64,000 nucleotides of DNA from Corynebacterium sp. HMSC08A12 (GTDB lineage: Bacteria > Actinomycetota > Actinomycetes > Mycobacteriales > Mycobacteriaceae): NCBI RefSeq assembly GCF_001807485.1, contig NZ_KV789188.1, positions 1 to 64,000 on the forward strand, written 5' to 3'. The notes beneath the pieces are model-generated. The model was not told the DNA's origin. It ran no database searches and saw only the letters and a program-made list of their open reading frames with translations. Of this stretch, positions 30,940 through 39,618 are shown in pieces; the stretch's first letter is position 1, and every line of letters begins with the position of its first letter. Position numbers and translations under genes: made by a program.

Positions 30940-31911
30940 TTAGGAGAAACGCCCGAGGCAGTGCAGCGCTTCGTCGTACATACCCTGCACGACCTCACCG
31001 GCGGGCACCTCTGCCCGTAGCAGCTCCACGCCCTGCCCCGCGTGCAGCTTCAACTCGTCGGCAAAGTCCCCGCCCTCGGCGCGGGCCGCGATCAGTTCCT
31101 CGTCGGTGACCTCCCCCGCTTCGGACAGCGGGCGGTAAACGTCCACGAATGCATTGCGCACGGTGCGGGTGGGCCACTGCTCCGTATCCCACTTTTGCTT
31201 TTCGGCGCGGTCGTAGATGTCGGTCAGCACGGTCCGGCTGGCCGTGGCCTTGATCGCGGCCTGTCGCAGCTCGGGCGCCCCGGCGGCTTCCGGGGAGGCC
31301 AGCAGTGCGGTGCCAACCCATGCTGCGTCGGCGCCTGCCACCAACACGGAGGCCACGCCCCTGCCGGTGGCGATGCCACCCGCGGCGGCGATCGGCACGC
31401 CCGGCGCGTTGACCTGCATGTATTCCATCACGATCTGCAGCAGCGGCAGCGTTCCGATGTGTCCGGTGTGCCCGCCGGCGTCCGTTCCCTGCACACACAC
31501 GGCGTCCACACCCGCGACCAATGCCTGACGCAACTGCGCCATGGTGTTGATGGGAGCCACGACAGAGATCCCGGCCTCGTGAGCGCGGTCTACGTAGGGC
31601 TTGGGGTCGCCGAAGCCCAGGCTCACTACCTTCGGCTTGGCCTCTAGCACTGCATCGAACTGGGCCGGGTTGTCTTCCAGCGCCCACACCATCAGGCCGA
31701 TTCCGTAGGGTCCAGCCTCTGCGGTGATGCGTGCGTTCTCCAGGATCCATTCGGGCTTGGTTCCCGCGCCGGCGCCGAACATTCCCAATCCACCGGCGCG
31801 GCTGACTGCGGCTGCCAGGTGGCCGTCGGAGCGCCCCGCCATCGGTGCGCCGATGATGGGCTTATCGATTCCCCATAGTCTGGTTAACCGGGTATCGATG
31901 CGTTCAACCAT
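30940..31911 (-). CDS. Nitronate monooxygenase (2-nitropropane dioxygenase family)
   Basis: An FMN-dependent TIM-barrel enzyme of about 323 residues that oxidises alkyl nitronates. Motifs are PIIGAPMAG at the N-terminus, GTDAGGHTGHIG (FMN and catalytic His region), and PIAAAGGIATGRGVASVLVAGADAAWVGTALL. The start is taken as ATG 31911 because the AGGAGG lies ten bases upstream; ATG 31920 sits too close to it. The DUF488 gene follows in the same operon. Confidence 0.92.
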   Translation of the reverse strand: MVERIDTRLTRLWGIDKPIIGAPMAGRSDGHLAAAVSRAGGLGMFGAGAGTKPEWILENARITAEAGPYGIGLMVWALEDNPAQFDAVLEAKPKVVSLGFGDPKPYVDRAHEAGISVVAPINTMAQLRQALVAGVDAVCVQGTDAGGHTGHIGTLPLLQIVMEYMQVNAPGVPIAAAGGIATGRGVASVLVAGADAAWVGTALLASPEAAGAPELRQAAIKATASRTVLTDIYDRAEKQKWDTEQWPTRTVRNAFVDVYRPLSEAGEVTDEELIAARAEGGDFADELKLHAGQGVELLRAEVPAGEVVQGMYDEALHCLGRFS

Positions 31912-32031
31912 GGAACACATGCCTCCTCATGGTCTCGGATGGGCAGAAAGCTTTGGTCTGGTTGCCACCCTAGTCCTACTTCTAATTCATTTGCGAAACT
32001 ACTCCCCTTTCACCAGCGTAGAGTTGGAGTC

Positions 32032-32385
32032 ATGTCGAAGAAGAATCAGCTGAACAAGCTCAAGCCCACCGCCTCCCTGAAGCCCGCTAAGGAAGTCAAC
32101 ACCGCATCCGTCGTCATCGCTGGCCTGGTCGGCGGCTGGCTGACTGCCCGCGAGACCGGTATTCGCCCTCTCGGTGGCGTGATTCTGGCCGCTGCAGGTG
32201 GCTACGCTGCCCGCTCTTGGAACGCTAAGGCTGGCGCGGGTGTTGCCACGGGCCTGACCGCCGGATACCTTGCCGCGTTTGGCCTTTCCCACCCGCTAGC
32301 CAAGAAGATCGGCGCCTGGCCTGCCGTTCTGACCGTCACCACCGCCGCCGCAGGCGCTGCGTGCGTCCTGTCCGACCTGCGCTAA
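32032..32385 (+). CDS. Small Gly/Ala-rich membrane protein
   Basis: A 117-residue protein with a Lys-rich N-terminus (MSKKNQLNKLKP) and three or four short hydrophobic helices (VVIAGLVGGWLTA, LGGVILAAAGGYAA, VATGLTAGYLAAFGL, WPAVLTVTTAAAGAACVL). No family is recognised. ATG 32032 follows a GGAG site. The gene diverges from the nitronate monooxygenase gene and converges with the flavodoxin-like gene. Confidence 0.75.
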   Translation: MSKKNQLNKLKPTASLKPAKEVNTASVVIAGLVGGWLTARETGIRPLGGVILAAAGGYAARSWNAKAGAGVATGLTAGYLAAFGLSHPLAKKIGAWPAVLTVTTAAAGAACVLSDLR

Positions 32386-32404
32386 CAAGCTCTTTCCTTA
32401 GGGC

Positions 32405-32423
32405 TCTTTAGATTATTGACGCC
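32405..32423 (-). repeat. Dispersed GGCGTCA motif copy
   Basis: Minus-strand GGCGTCAATAATCTAAAGA. It spans the last codons and stop of the flavodoxin-like gene. Confidence 0.75.
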
Positions 32424-32965
32424 ACAGCCTGGCCCACCACAGCCTGAGCCATAGCCTCTAGCTCCGCCAGGTGGGGCTCAATATCTCCCGTGAACTCGAC
32501 GGGTTCAGCCACCGTTTCCCATTCCAGCCCCGTGAGGATGGAGCGCATGGCTTTCTCCGCACCCGTCGTATCGTAGCCACCCCGGATCCACCAGCTGGTC
32601 GGGGTGGCTTTCTTCTCTTCGAGGACGGGCACGTAGACCGTGTCGAAGTAGTGCTTCAGGGCTCCGGAGATGTATCCGAAGTTGGCGGTGGTGCCCAGGA
32701 TCACGGCGTCCGCTCCGCGGAGCTCCTCCACATCCGGCTCCAGGGCCTGGCGTTCCAGCACCTGCACGGCGGGCTGGCCTGCACCCTCGCCTGGCTCCCT
32801 GCCTGGCTCTCCACCTGTGGCCGGACTCAGCTCGGCGTTCACTTCCTCCGCGGCGGCGCGTGCTGCCGCGAGTACAGTGTCGGCGAGTTTCTGCGCCTTC
32901 TCGGTCGGGCTGTGGTGGACGACGAGGATCGTTACTGGTTTTTCACTGGTGACGTTCTCGCTCAT
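32408..32965 (-). CDS. Flavodoxin/NADPH-dependent FMN-reductase-like protein
   Basis: A 185-residue flavodoxin-fold protein. It has the N-terminal ILVVHHSPTEKAQKLADTVL phosphate-binding loop, GADAVILGTTANFGYISGALKHYFD and the VPVLEEKKATPTSWWIRGGYDTTGAEKAM segment contacting flavin. A Gly/Glu/Pro-rich insertion (about residues 48-68) is specific to this copy. It probably transfers electrons to or from an unknown partner. The gene is convergent with the small membrane protein. Confidence 0.85.
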   Translation of the reverse strand: MSENVTSEKPVTILVVHHSPTEKAQKLADTVLAAARAAAEEVNAELSPATGGEPGREPGEGAGQPAVQVLERQALEPDVEELRGADAVILGTTANFGYISGALKHYFDTVYVPVLEEKKATPTSWWIRGGYDTTGAEKAMRSILTGLEWETVAEPVEFTGDIEPHLAELEAMAQAVVGQAVASII

Positions 32966-33054
32966 GGTGTCAACGCTACCGATCCTGCAGGGTTAGGTGG
33001 GGTATTCCAGGCAATGGGAAGCGTGGGCGTCCAAAAATAGTTAGGGTGGTAAAC

Positions 33055-33612
33055 ATGAATGCAGCACCGATTATCCTTCCGTATCAGGGCAAGACGCCGA
33101 GGATCCACCGCAGCGCGATGATCTCCCCGGGCGTGACGATCATTGGGGATGTGGAAATCGGGGCGGATTCCTCCGTGTTCTACGGGTGCGTGCTGCGCGG
33201 TGACGTGGGCGCAATCCGCATCGGCGAGCGGACGAATGTGCAAGACAACTCCGTGATGCACGTGGAGCGCGGCCAGGAATGCGTGCTGGAGGACGATGTG
33301 ACCATCGGCCACCAGGCGCTGGTTCACTCCTCTCATGTGGGGGCGGGAACACTGATTGGCATGCAATCGGCACTGCTATCGGATTCCACTATTGGAGGCG
33401 GCAGCCTCGTCGCCGCAGGCGCGGTGGTGCTGGAAGGGCAGCAGATTCCGGCGGGATTCCTGGCCGCTGGCCTTCCCGCGAAGGTGCGCCGCGAGCTGAC
33501 GGAGGAAGAGCGCCAGGGCTTCATCGCCCACGCGGCGCGCTATGTAGAAACTGCCCGTAACCAGGCCAGTACTGCAGAAGCGCTGTCTTTGGAGGATGTG
33601 TACTTCGAGTAA
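33055..33612 (+). CDS. Gamma-carbonic-anhydrase-family protein
   Basis: A left-handed beta-helix protein of about 185 residues with hexapeptide repeats. The three zinc-binding His positions of gamma-type carbonic anhydrases are present (VMHVERG, then VTIGHQALVHSSHVG). Homologues (YrdA, PaaY) are used as carbonic anhydrase or thioesterase-like enzymes, so activity is not certain. ATG 33055 is preferred over GTG 33046 because AGGGTGG then acts as ribosome site. Confidence 0.9.
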   Translation: MNAAPIILPYQGKTPRIHRSAMISPGVTIIGDVEIGADSSVFYGCVLRGDVGAIRIGERTNVQDNSVMHVERGQECVLEDDVTIGHQALVHSSHVGAGTLIGMQSALLSDSTIGGGSLVAAGAVVLEGQQIPAGFLAAGLPAKVRRELTEEERQGFIAHAARYVETARNQASTAEALSLEDVYFE

Positions 33613-33710
33613 CCCCCGCCGCGCCTGGCGTGATCGCCGTCGCAGCTTTGAGCATTCTCGGGTGAGTCGTTTCGATATTTTTCCCCCTGGTCAATAGACT
33701 TATCCGAGTT

Positions 33711-36074
33711 ATGGCACAGGGAAATTCTTCGGCGGACGATAGCGCAGCCAAGAAGGCAGAGCAGTCGAACGCCACAAAGGTAAAACAACCAGCTAAGTCC
33801 GGCGCACGTTCCAGCACGATGCGCTACGACATCGAAGGCCTGCGCGGTCTGGCCATCGGCCTGGTCGTGATCTTCCACGTCTTCGTCGGCAAAGTCAGCT
33901 CCGGCGTGGACGTGTTCTTGCTGCTCGGCGGCATCTTCTTCTTCGGCAGCCAGCTGCGCAACGCGCAGAACCCGAAGGGGCTTACCTTCATTCAGTCGCT
34001 GATCCGCATCATCCGGCGACTATTCCCGCTGCTGGCAGTGGTGGTCGCCAGTGTATTGGCGGCTTCGCTACTTCTAATGAATCGCCTGGTGCACGTACAG
34101 ATGGCAAAGGATGCAGTGGCTTCCCTGGGCTACTACATCAACTGGCAGCTGGCGTACTCCGGCCGCGAATACACCTCTGTGCGCACCACCGTCAGCCCCT
34201 TCCAACACCTGTGGTCCATGTCGGCGCAGCTGCAGATTTACGTAGCATCCCTGGTGGTCGTTACTCTGCTTGCCCTAATCTTCCGGAAGTACGCACGCCC
34301 GGCTCTGCTGGTTGTGCTGACCGCCGCAACGGTGCTTTCTTTCGCCTACGCCACGTACTTCCACTTTGAAGACCAGACCATCAACTACTACTCCACGCTG
34401 AGCCGCTTCTGGGAGATCGGTCTGGGTGGCCTGCTGGGCATGCTGTTGCTGCGCCGCGACGCGAACGGCAACCCGGTGCTGCGCCCGCTGGGCCGCTGGA
34501 CCCGCACCGTGATGGGCATTGTCGGCCTGGGCATGATCATCAGCACCGGCCTCTTCCTGGACGGCGCGGACCAGTTCCCCGGCCCGTGGACGCTGATCCC
34601 GCTGGGCGGCGCCCTGCTGGTGGTTCTTTCCGGCCACTCCGGCGAGCCCGTAGGCGTGACTCGCCTGCTGCTGACGCGCCCGTTCCAATTCCTGGGTCGC
34701 ATCAGCTACGCCCTGTACGTCTGGCACTGGCCGATTCTGGTGCTGTGCGTCTACTACTTCAACGTTCCCAAGGTCAGCCCCGCCCTGGGTGCAGCCGTGA
34801 TCGCAGCCAGCGTGGTGCTGGCCTGGCTCTCCAACAAGCTGATTGAGCGCCCCCTGCGCCAGGGCAAGAAGCCCGAGCGTAACTGGGTGCTGCTCAGCCC
34901 GAAGTACTGGGCAAAGTCCCTTTCCGCCTGGCCGAAGGCTGTCTATGCCGTGCTGATTCTGGTGCTCGCTGGGTCTGTGGTGGCGTCACCAAAGTATCTA
35001 CAACACCGCGAGGATGTGAACAGCGAACAGCTGTGGGACCTGGCCGCAGATAGATCGATCTACCCCGGCGCGGCGAGCTTCCTGGTGAACGCCCCCGTGC
35101 CGGAGAACATGCCGATCGTGCCGCCGCTGGAGGACTTCCACGCCCTGCTGCCGCAGACGCAGCCCGATGGTTGCCAGATCGGTTTCGATAGCGATGCGTT
35201 GATCCTGACGAAGAATTTCAACCGTTCCGACGAGGAATGCGCGTATGGCGACGTCAACTCCGATAAGACCATCTATGTGATCGGCGGCTCGCACTCCGAG
35301 CACTACATTCCGGCGCTGGACATCGTGGGCCGCAACCGGCACGTGAAGATGATCCCGCTGCTGAAGATGGGCTGCCCGGTGAACGCCAAGATCACGCGCG
35401 TCAATGGCGAAGAGTACCCCTCCTGCCTCAGTTGGTCGGAGAAGGTCGTGGACTACATCAAGGAGAATCCGCCGACAGAGGGCATCTTCATGACCGGTAC
35501 GCGCCCGACCTCGATCGGTGGCGCTGGCCCGGAGCAGGTGCCGCAGGAGTACAAGGACCTGGTGCAGAGCTTCACGGACCAGGGCATCCACAGCTGGCTG
35601 ATGCGCGATAACCCGTGGCAGACCACCGACAAGGGTGCACCCCGCGACATGCGCGCCTGCGTTGCCGAGATGATGGAAGGCAAGCAGGGCGAGGTTGCAG
35701 AGGACGAGGACTTCCCCGGCCTGGCCAACCCCGGCCGCCCGAACTTCGACGAGGTGCTGGCCATCAATGCCGAGTGTGGCCAGAGCGTCTGGGATTCCCT
35801 GCTGCCTGTGGATCCTTCCATCGAGGCGTACAAGGGCATGGACGTGACCCTCATGGATCTGACGGCCGCGATCTGCCGCGAGGATTGGTGCCCTTCCATC
35901 ATCGGCAACATGGCGGTCTACCGCGATGCGCACCACTTCAACAACATCTTCGCGGAGACGCTGGCTCCGGAGATCGAGGCGCAGATGTTCGACCCGAACC
36001 ACAAGATCCCGCCGATGAACGCCGGCCTGATGCCAAAGCACAACCAGCAGGCGCCGCCTAACCCGCAGGACTAG
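33711..36074 (+). CDS. Membrane O-acyltransferase fused to SGNH domain (OafA-like)
   Basis: A 787-residue fusion. The N-terminal acyltransferase-3 membrane domain spans about residues 40-430, with ten or so helices (RYDIEGLRGLAIGLVVIFHVFVG with the family His, and SYALYVWHWPIL). The extracytoplasmic SGNH-hydrolase-like domain (about 445-760) has GGSHSEHYIP as the Ser block and YRDAHHFN as the Asp-His block. These proteins O-acylate cell-surface glycans or glycolipids; the acceptor is not known. A promoter with TAGACT at 33695 puts the start site a few bases from ATG. A dispersed motif copy sits exactly at the junction between the two domains. Confidence 0.92.
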   Translation: MAQGNSSADDSAAKKAEQSNATKVKQPAKSGARSSTMRYDIEGLRGLAIGLVVIFHVFVGKVSSGVDVFLLLGGIFFFGSQLRNAQNPKGLTFIQSLIRIIRRLFPLLAVVVASVLAASLLLMNRLVHVQMAKDAVASLGYYINWQLAYSGREYTSVRTTVSPFQHLWSMSAQLQIYVASLVVVTLLALIFRKYARPALLVVLTAATVLSFAYATYFHFEDQTINYYSTLSRFWEIGLGGLLGMLLLRRDANGNPVLRPLGRWTRTVMGIVGLGMIISTGLFLDGADQFPGPWTLIPLGGALLVVLSGHSGEPVGVTRLLLTRPFQFLGRISYALYVWHWPILVLCVYYFNVPKVSPALGAAVIAASVVLAWLSNKLIERPLRQGKKPERNWVLLSPKYWAKSLSAWPKAVYAVLILVLAGSVVASPKYLQHREDVNSEQLWDLAADRSIYPGAASFLVNAPVPENMPIVPPLEDFHALLPQTQPDGCQIGFDSDALILTKNFNRSDEECAYGDVNSDKTIYVIGGSHSEHYIPALDIVGRNRHVKMIPLLKMGCPVNAKITRVNGEEYPSCLSWSEKVVDYIKENPPTEGIFMTGTRPTSIGGAGPEQVPQEYKDLVQSFTDQGIHSWLMRDNPWQTTDKGAPRDMRACVAEMMEGKQGEVAEDEDFPGLANPGRPNFDEVLAINAECGQSVWDSLLPVDPSIEAYKGMDVTLMDLTAAICREDWCPSIIGNMAVYRDAHHFNNIFAETLAPEIEAQMFDPNHKIPPMNAGLMPKHNQQAPPNPQD
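34982..35000 (+). repeat. Dispersed GGCGTCA motif copy
   Basis: GGCGTCACCAAAGTATCTA, at the end of the last membrane helix of the acyltransferase, before the SGNH domain (translated ASPKY). Confidence 0.75.
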
Positions 36075-36119
36075 CGGGCGCTGTAGTAGGTCTCTAGCGG
36101 GGCTGACTCAGGGCCGGCA

Positions 36120-36938
36120 CTAGGAGCGCCCCTCCGCCGCCTCCACCAGCAGCGGCGCCCCGTTCGCCGCAGTGGTGCGCAGCGACCATGTGCACATATC
36201 CGTTAGGTCCGTGCGCGCGGGCGAGATCTCCACGATGGGCGTGCCGCGTTGGGCTGCGATCGCGGGCAGGCCTGCGGCGGGCCACACCACGCCCGAAGTG
36301 CCAATGATCACCACCAGATCCGCCGCCCGCATTGCCTCTTCGGCGGCTTCCCATTCCCGGTGCGGCAACGGCTCACCGAACCACACCACGCCCGGCCGCA
36401 CCGGGTTCCCGCACAGTGAGCACGTCGGCGGCGTGGCACGTTTCACCTGTTTCTCGGGCAGCTCCGGCATGCGCGCGGGCTTGCCGCAAATGCTGCAGCG
36501 GTAGCTAAACAGGCTGCCATGCAGGTGCGCCACGTTCTTGCTGCCACCACGCTCGTGCAGGTCATCGATGTTCTGGGTTGTTACATGTACGGTGACGCCC
36601 CCTCGTTCCGCCCACTCACCTATCGCCCGGTGCCCCGCATTTGCCTCTGCGCGGCGGCATAGCACCGCCCGCCACAAGTACCAGGCCAGCATGGGCTCGG
36701 GATCCTTCGCCCAGGAGTCCAAGGTGGCCATCGCCTGGGGATCAACATGCGACCAGATGCCTGTCTGCGCGTCGCGAAAGGTATCCAAACCGGAATCGGC
36801 GGACATGCCCGCCCCGGTGAATACCTCCACGTACTTGGCGCCGCGCACTGCGGCGACAAGATCCTCCGGCAGGTCCCCCAACTTCAGCGGCTGGAGATCG
36901 TTGGAGGTGGACTGCGGGCTGGCGATCACGGTGACCAT
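36120..36938 (-). CDS. NAD-dependent protein deacylase (sirtuin)
   Basis: A 272-residue SIR2/CobB-type enzyme. It has FTGAGMSADSGLDTFRD, TQNIDDLHERGG, catalytic HLHGSLF, a Cys4 zinc module (CSICGKP and CSLCGNP) and IGTSGVVWPAAGL. The YLWR in AWYLWRAVLCRR occupies the Tyr-x-x-Arg position that marks sirtuins favouring succinyl- or malonyl-lysine, so desuccinylation is likely in addition to deacetylation. The substrate cannot be read. It is convergent with the acyltransferase gene. Confidence 0.93.
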   Translation of the reverse strand: MVTVIASPQSTSNDLQPLKLGDLPEDLVAAVRGAKYVEVFTGAGMSADSGLDTFRDAQTGIWSHVDPQAMATLDSWAKDPEPMLAWYLWRAVLCRRAEANAGHRAIGEWAERGGVTVHVTTQNIDDLHERGGSKNVAHLHGSLFSYRCSICGKPARMPELPEKQVKRATPPTCSLCGNPVRPGVVWFGEPLPHREWEAAEEAMRAADLVVIIGTSGVVWPAAGLPAIAAQRGTPIVEISPARTDLTDMCTWSLRTTAANGAPLLVEAAEGRS

Positions 36939-37000
36939 GCCCCCACCCTAGCCGGAAGGCCAACTGAAGTTTTCACGCGCGCGCAGCCCACGCAGTCCTC

Positions 37001-37056
37001 TATAGTCAGTTGCATAAGCGCGCCCGCGGCAGACGTGGGCGTCATTAAGAAAGACT
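37001..37056 (+). promoter_or_regulatory. Promoter and leader of the YbjQ-like gene
   Basis: TATAGT (37001-37006) is a likely -10 element. The roughly 65-base leader contains a good dispersed motif copy at 37038. No clear -35 was seen. Confidence 0.5.
37038..37056 (+). repeat. Dispersed GGCGTCA motif copy
   Basis: GGCGTCATTAAGAAAGACT, intergenic, 40 bases upstream of the YbjQ-like start codon. Confidence 0.8.
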
Positions 37057-37077
37057 CGCAGAAAGGCCAACAACGCC

Positions 37078-37395
37078 ATGATCGTCACTACCACCAACAC
37101 CGTCGAGGGCCACACCATTGGGCAGTACCTGCGCATCGTCTCGGGCGAGACGGTGGCCGGTATCAACATGTTCAAGGACATCGGCGCGGGCTTCCGCAAC
37201 ATCACCGGTGGCCGCTCCTCCGCATATGAGGGCGAGATCCTGCAGGCTCGCGAGACCGCGCTGAAGGAAATGGTGGATCGCGCGCTGGAGATGGGCGCCC
37301 ACGGCATCGTCGGCGTGGACGTGGACTACGAGTCCCTGGGTCAGGGCGGCATGGTGATGGTCAGCGCGACCGGCACCGCCGTCACCTTCCAGTAG
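37078..37395 (+). CDS. YbjQ/UPF0145-family protein
   Basis: A 105-residue protein with the family signature: TTTNTVEGHTIGQYLRIVSGETVAGINMFKD at the N-terminus, GAGFRNITGGRSSAYEGEILQARETAL, and GAHGIVGVDVDYESL. Members form oligomers and are annotated as putative heavy-metal-binding proteins, but without a proven function. It is likely monocistronic; a GC-rich hairpin follows. Confidence 0.92.
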   Translation: MIVTTTNTVEGHTIGQYLRIVSGETVAGINMFKDIGAGFRNITGGRSSAYEGEILQARETALKEMVDRALEMGAHGIVGVDVDYESLGQGGMVMVSATGTAVTFQ

Positions 37396-37401
37396 GAGCT
37401 G

Positions 37402-37425
37402 GTCGCCGGGGTTAACCCGGCGCGA
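37402..37425. terminator. Hairpin between ybjQ-like and SDR genes
   Basis: GCCGGG - GTTAA - CCCGGC, a perfect stem between convergent genes. There is no T-run, so it may be a weak or bidirectional terminator. Confidence 0.4.
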
Positions 37426-37456
37426 CAGACCCGCCGAGCCATCCCGAGCGCCAGGT

Positions 37457-38248
37457 TTAAACCTGGTCAAGCGGGCGGATCATGATGGACTCTACGTCCA
37501 TGTGGCGGGGGCGATCCGCGATCCAGCGGATAGCCTCGCCGATGTCCTCTGCCTGCAGGTTTAGCTTGTCCGCGTAAACCTCCTCGGCCCGCTCGGCATC
37601 GCCCTTGAAGCGGTTCAGGCTGAAGTCAGTGGCCACCCGGCCCGGGTCGACCTGGCAGACGCGCACGCCCGCCTCGGCGAACTCCATGCGCATCACGTCA
37701 GTCAGCGCGGTCTGCCCGAACTTCGCCGCGTTATAACCCGCACCCCCGCGGTAAGCGCCGCGACCGGCGACGGAAACCACGTTAATAACCTGCGGTGCGT
37801 CCGCTACCTGCAGCTGATCGAACAGCGCGCGCGTGACCTCCAGGGTGCCCATCACGTTCGCCTCGAACATCCAGCGCCAATCCTCCGGATCGGCTTCCAG
37901 CACAGGGTCGAGCCCCCGCGCGCCACCTGCGTTGTTGACCAGCAGGTCTAGCTTGGAGCCCGTCAGCTCGGCGAGCGCTGCGGTGAAGTTATCTATTGAC
38001 GCCCTATCCGTCACATCCAGCACAAGGGGCGTAGCCTTGCCGCCCTCCTGGGCGATCGTTTGCGCTACCTGCTCTAGCTTTTCTGCACGGCGCGCGGCCA
38101 GAACCACATACCAGCCATCCGCGGCCAGCAGCTTAGCGGTGGCTTCGCCGATGCCCGCACTCGCGCCGGTGACGACGGCGACGCGGGAGTTAGTTGGTGG
38201 AATGGACGTGGCCTGTGCATTCGTGGACTCTGCATTAGTAGAACTCAT
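37457..38248 (-). CDS. Short-chain dehydrogenase/reductase
   Basis: A classical SDR of about 263 residues. The Rossmann NAD(P) motif is TGASAGIGEATAK (about residues 26-38), followed by LVNNAGGARG, the active-site Ser in NVVSVAGRG and YNAAK (Tyr-x3-Lys). It is closest in style to YdfG/serine-3-dehydrogenase-like enzymes, with substrate unknown. ATG 38248 is preferred over the longer frame. The motif copy at 37985 lies in the loop after DVTDRA. Confidence 0.88.
   Translation of the reverse strand: MSSTNAESTNAQATSIPPTNSRVAVVTGASAGIGEATAKLLAADGWYVVLAARRAEKLEQVAQTIAQEGGKATPLVLDVTDRASIDNFTAALAELTGSKLDLLVNNAGGARGLDPVLEADPEDWRWMFEANVMGTLEVTRALFDQLQVADAPQVINVVSVAGRGAYRGGAGYNAAKFGQTALTDVMRMEFAEAGVRVCQVDPGRVATDFSLNRFKGDAERAEEVYADKLNLQAEDIGEAIRWIADRPRHMDVESIMIRPLDQV
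37985..38003 (-). repeat. Dispersed GGCGTCA motif copy
   Basis: Minus-strand GGCGTCAATAGATAACTTC, in the SDR gene (translated ASIDNFT). Confidence 0.7.
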
Positions 38249-38345
38249 GAATTCCAATGTAGCGACCAAGCGCAGGCAGCGGGGTCTATTTAGTTTTGGT
38301 TTGAGGCAATCCCTGCAGAACACTGCAATAGAGAAAGCTATGCAT

Positions 38346-38370
38346 TAACCTTTTTCTTTAGCAAAGGTTA
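38346..38370. promoter_or_regulatory. Inverted repeat upstream of the first QGY-rich gene
   Basis: TAACCTTT - TTCTTTAGC - AAAGGTTA, perfect eight-base arms, 24 bases before ATG 38394. A candidate operator or leader hairpin. Confidence 0.5.
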
Positions 38371-38393
38371 TGGCGTTACCTTAAGGAATTCTT

Positions 38394-39410
38394 ATGACTA
38401 ATAATTACGGAGGCGGTTACCCCGGATCCGATAACGGTTCTCAGAACAACCCGGGACAGAATCCGAATCAGCCTCAGAATCCCTTTGGCCAGCAGGGCTA
38501 CGGCAACCAGCAGTTCCCGGGCGGCCAGAACCAAGGCCAGCCGGGCTACGGTCAGCAGGGTCAGTCTGGTTACGGTCAACAGAACCAGCCAGGCTACGGC
38601 GCGCAAGGCTTTGGCCAGCAGCGCCAGCAGGGTTATGGCCAGCAAGGTTTCGGTCAGCAGGGTTATGGCCAGCCGGGGCAAAACCCGTTTAATGCGCAGC
38701 CCTATGGCGCGTACGGCCAGCCAGGTAACGCCGGAGGCAACGGTGGCGGCGGCAACGGTGGCAAAATCATCGGCATTATCGTCGCCGCAGTTGTCGTAAT
38801 CGGCCTGATCGTTGGCGGCTACTTCCTCCTGGGTAAAGATGACGAAGAGAGCACGGATGCCTCCAGCTCCTCGTCGAGCTCCGAAGAGTCTGGCTCGTCG
38901 GAAGAGACCAGCGAGGACTCCTCCGAATCCAGCTCGGAATCCTCCACCTCCGAGACCTCGTCCTCCTCCAAGGAGCCCGCGAAGGCCGGCGACATCGGCG
39001 GCCCAGATGATTCGATGGACAAGACCTACGCCGACGCGATGCCCAAGAAGATGCAGGAACTGGTTTACGACTGCAAGAACGGCACCTACGAGCTCGCCCG
39101 CGATAACAACCGCAAGGTCAAGGGCATGCAGTGCACCGGCGTATGGGACTCCGCCTGGGAGTTCAAGAAGGTGGACTTCGTTAATGATGCGAAGTTCGTA
39201 CCCACCGAGATCGACTACGTGAAGGAACAGGGCGCTGAGATTTGGTCCGATGACCCGGACAACTTCGCGGGCTACCTCATGGATGACTCCAAGCCGTTCG
39301 TATTCATCATGAACAAGTCGAAGGGCATCGCCATGGAAACCAAGATGTACTTCGCAGACGAGTCCACCCTGCAAGAGGTCCTCACCCAGCTGGGCTACGA
39401 GAAGCCTTAG
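38394..39410 (+). CDS. Gln/Gly/Tyr-rich membrane protein, paralog A
   Basis: A 338-residue protein with three parts. Residues 1 to about 122 are a prion-like low-complexity segment rich in QGYGQQ, QPGYG and NPF repeats. A membrane helix follows (about 124-146, [22 protein letters not shown]). A Ser/Glu-rich stalk then leads to an extracytoplasmic domain (from about 200) starting [19 protein letters not shown], with one Cys pair (YDCKNG, MQCTGV). A second gene with the same plan follows. I do not recognise the ectodomain. The low-complexity part should be cytoplasmic. Confidence 0.8.
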   Translation: MTNNYGGGYPGSDNGSQNNPGQNPNQPQNPFGQQGYGNQQFPGGQNQGQPGYGQQGQSGYGQQNQPGYGAQGFGQQRQQGYGQQGFGQQGYGQPGQNPFNAQPYGAYGQPGNAGGNGGGGNGGKIIGIIVAAVVVIGLIVGGYFLLGKDDEESTDASSSSSSSEESGSSEETSEDSSESSSESSTSETSSSSKEPAKAGDIGGPDDSMDKTYADAMPKKMQELVYDCKNGTYELARDNNRKVKGMQCTGVWDSAWEFKKVDFVNDAKFVPTEIDYVKEQGAEIWSDDPDNFAGYLMDDSKPFVFIMNKSKGIAMETKMYFADESTLQEVLTQLGYEKP

Positions 39411-39618
39411 CCTCATCACAAGGGGATTTATCCCCCCCCCGTTATTCACCCCTAGCTCAGAAGAAGAATAACGAAACGGAACATCCCGCGGGGGTCGTAC
39501 CATTTGACCTACCGAGCGCCGCGGGAAGGCGCCCCTCACACAGAGAGGGCGCCATTGTTTCCCAGGCCCCTAAAACCCAGAAAATGACGTTTCCAGAGAG
39601 TAAAGGACCTGTCCCCTC
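39411..39618 (+). other. Gap between paralogs with C9 tract and hairpin
   Basis: It contains GGGGATTTATCCCC and then a run of nine C (39432-39440), a possible slippage site. A hairpin follows at 39528-39553 (GGCGCCCCTC / GAGGGCGCC), which may end transcription of paralog A. Confidence 0.6.
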
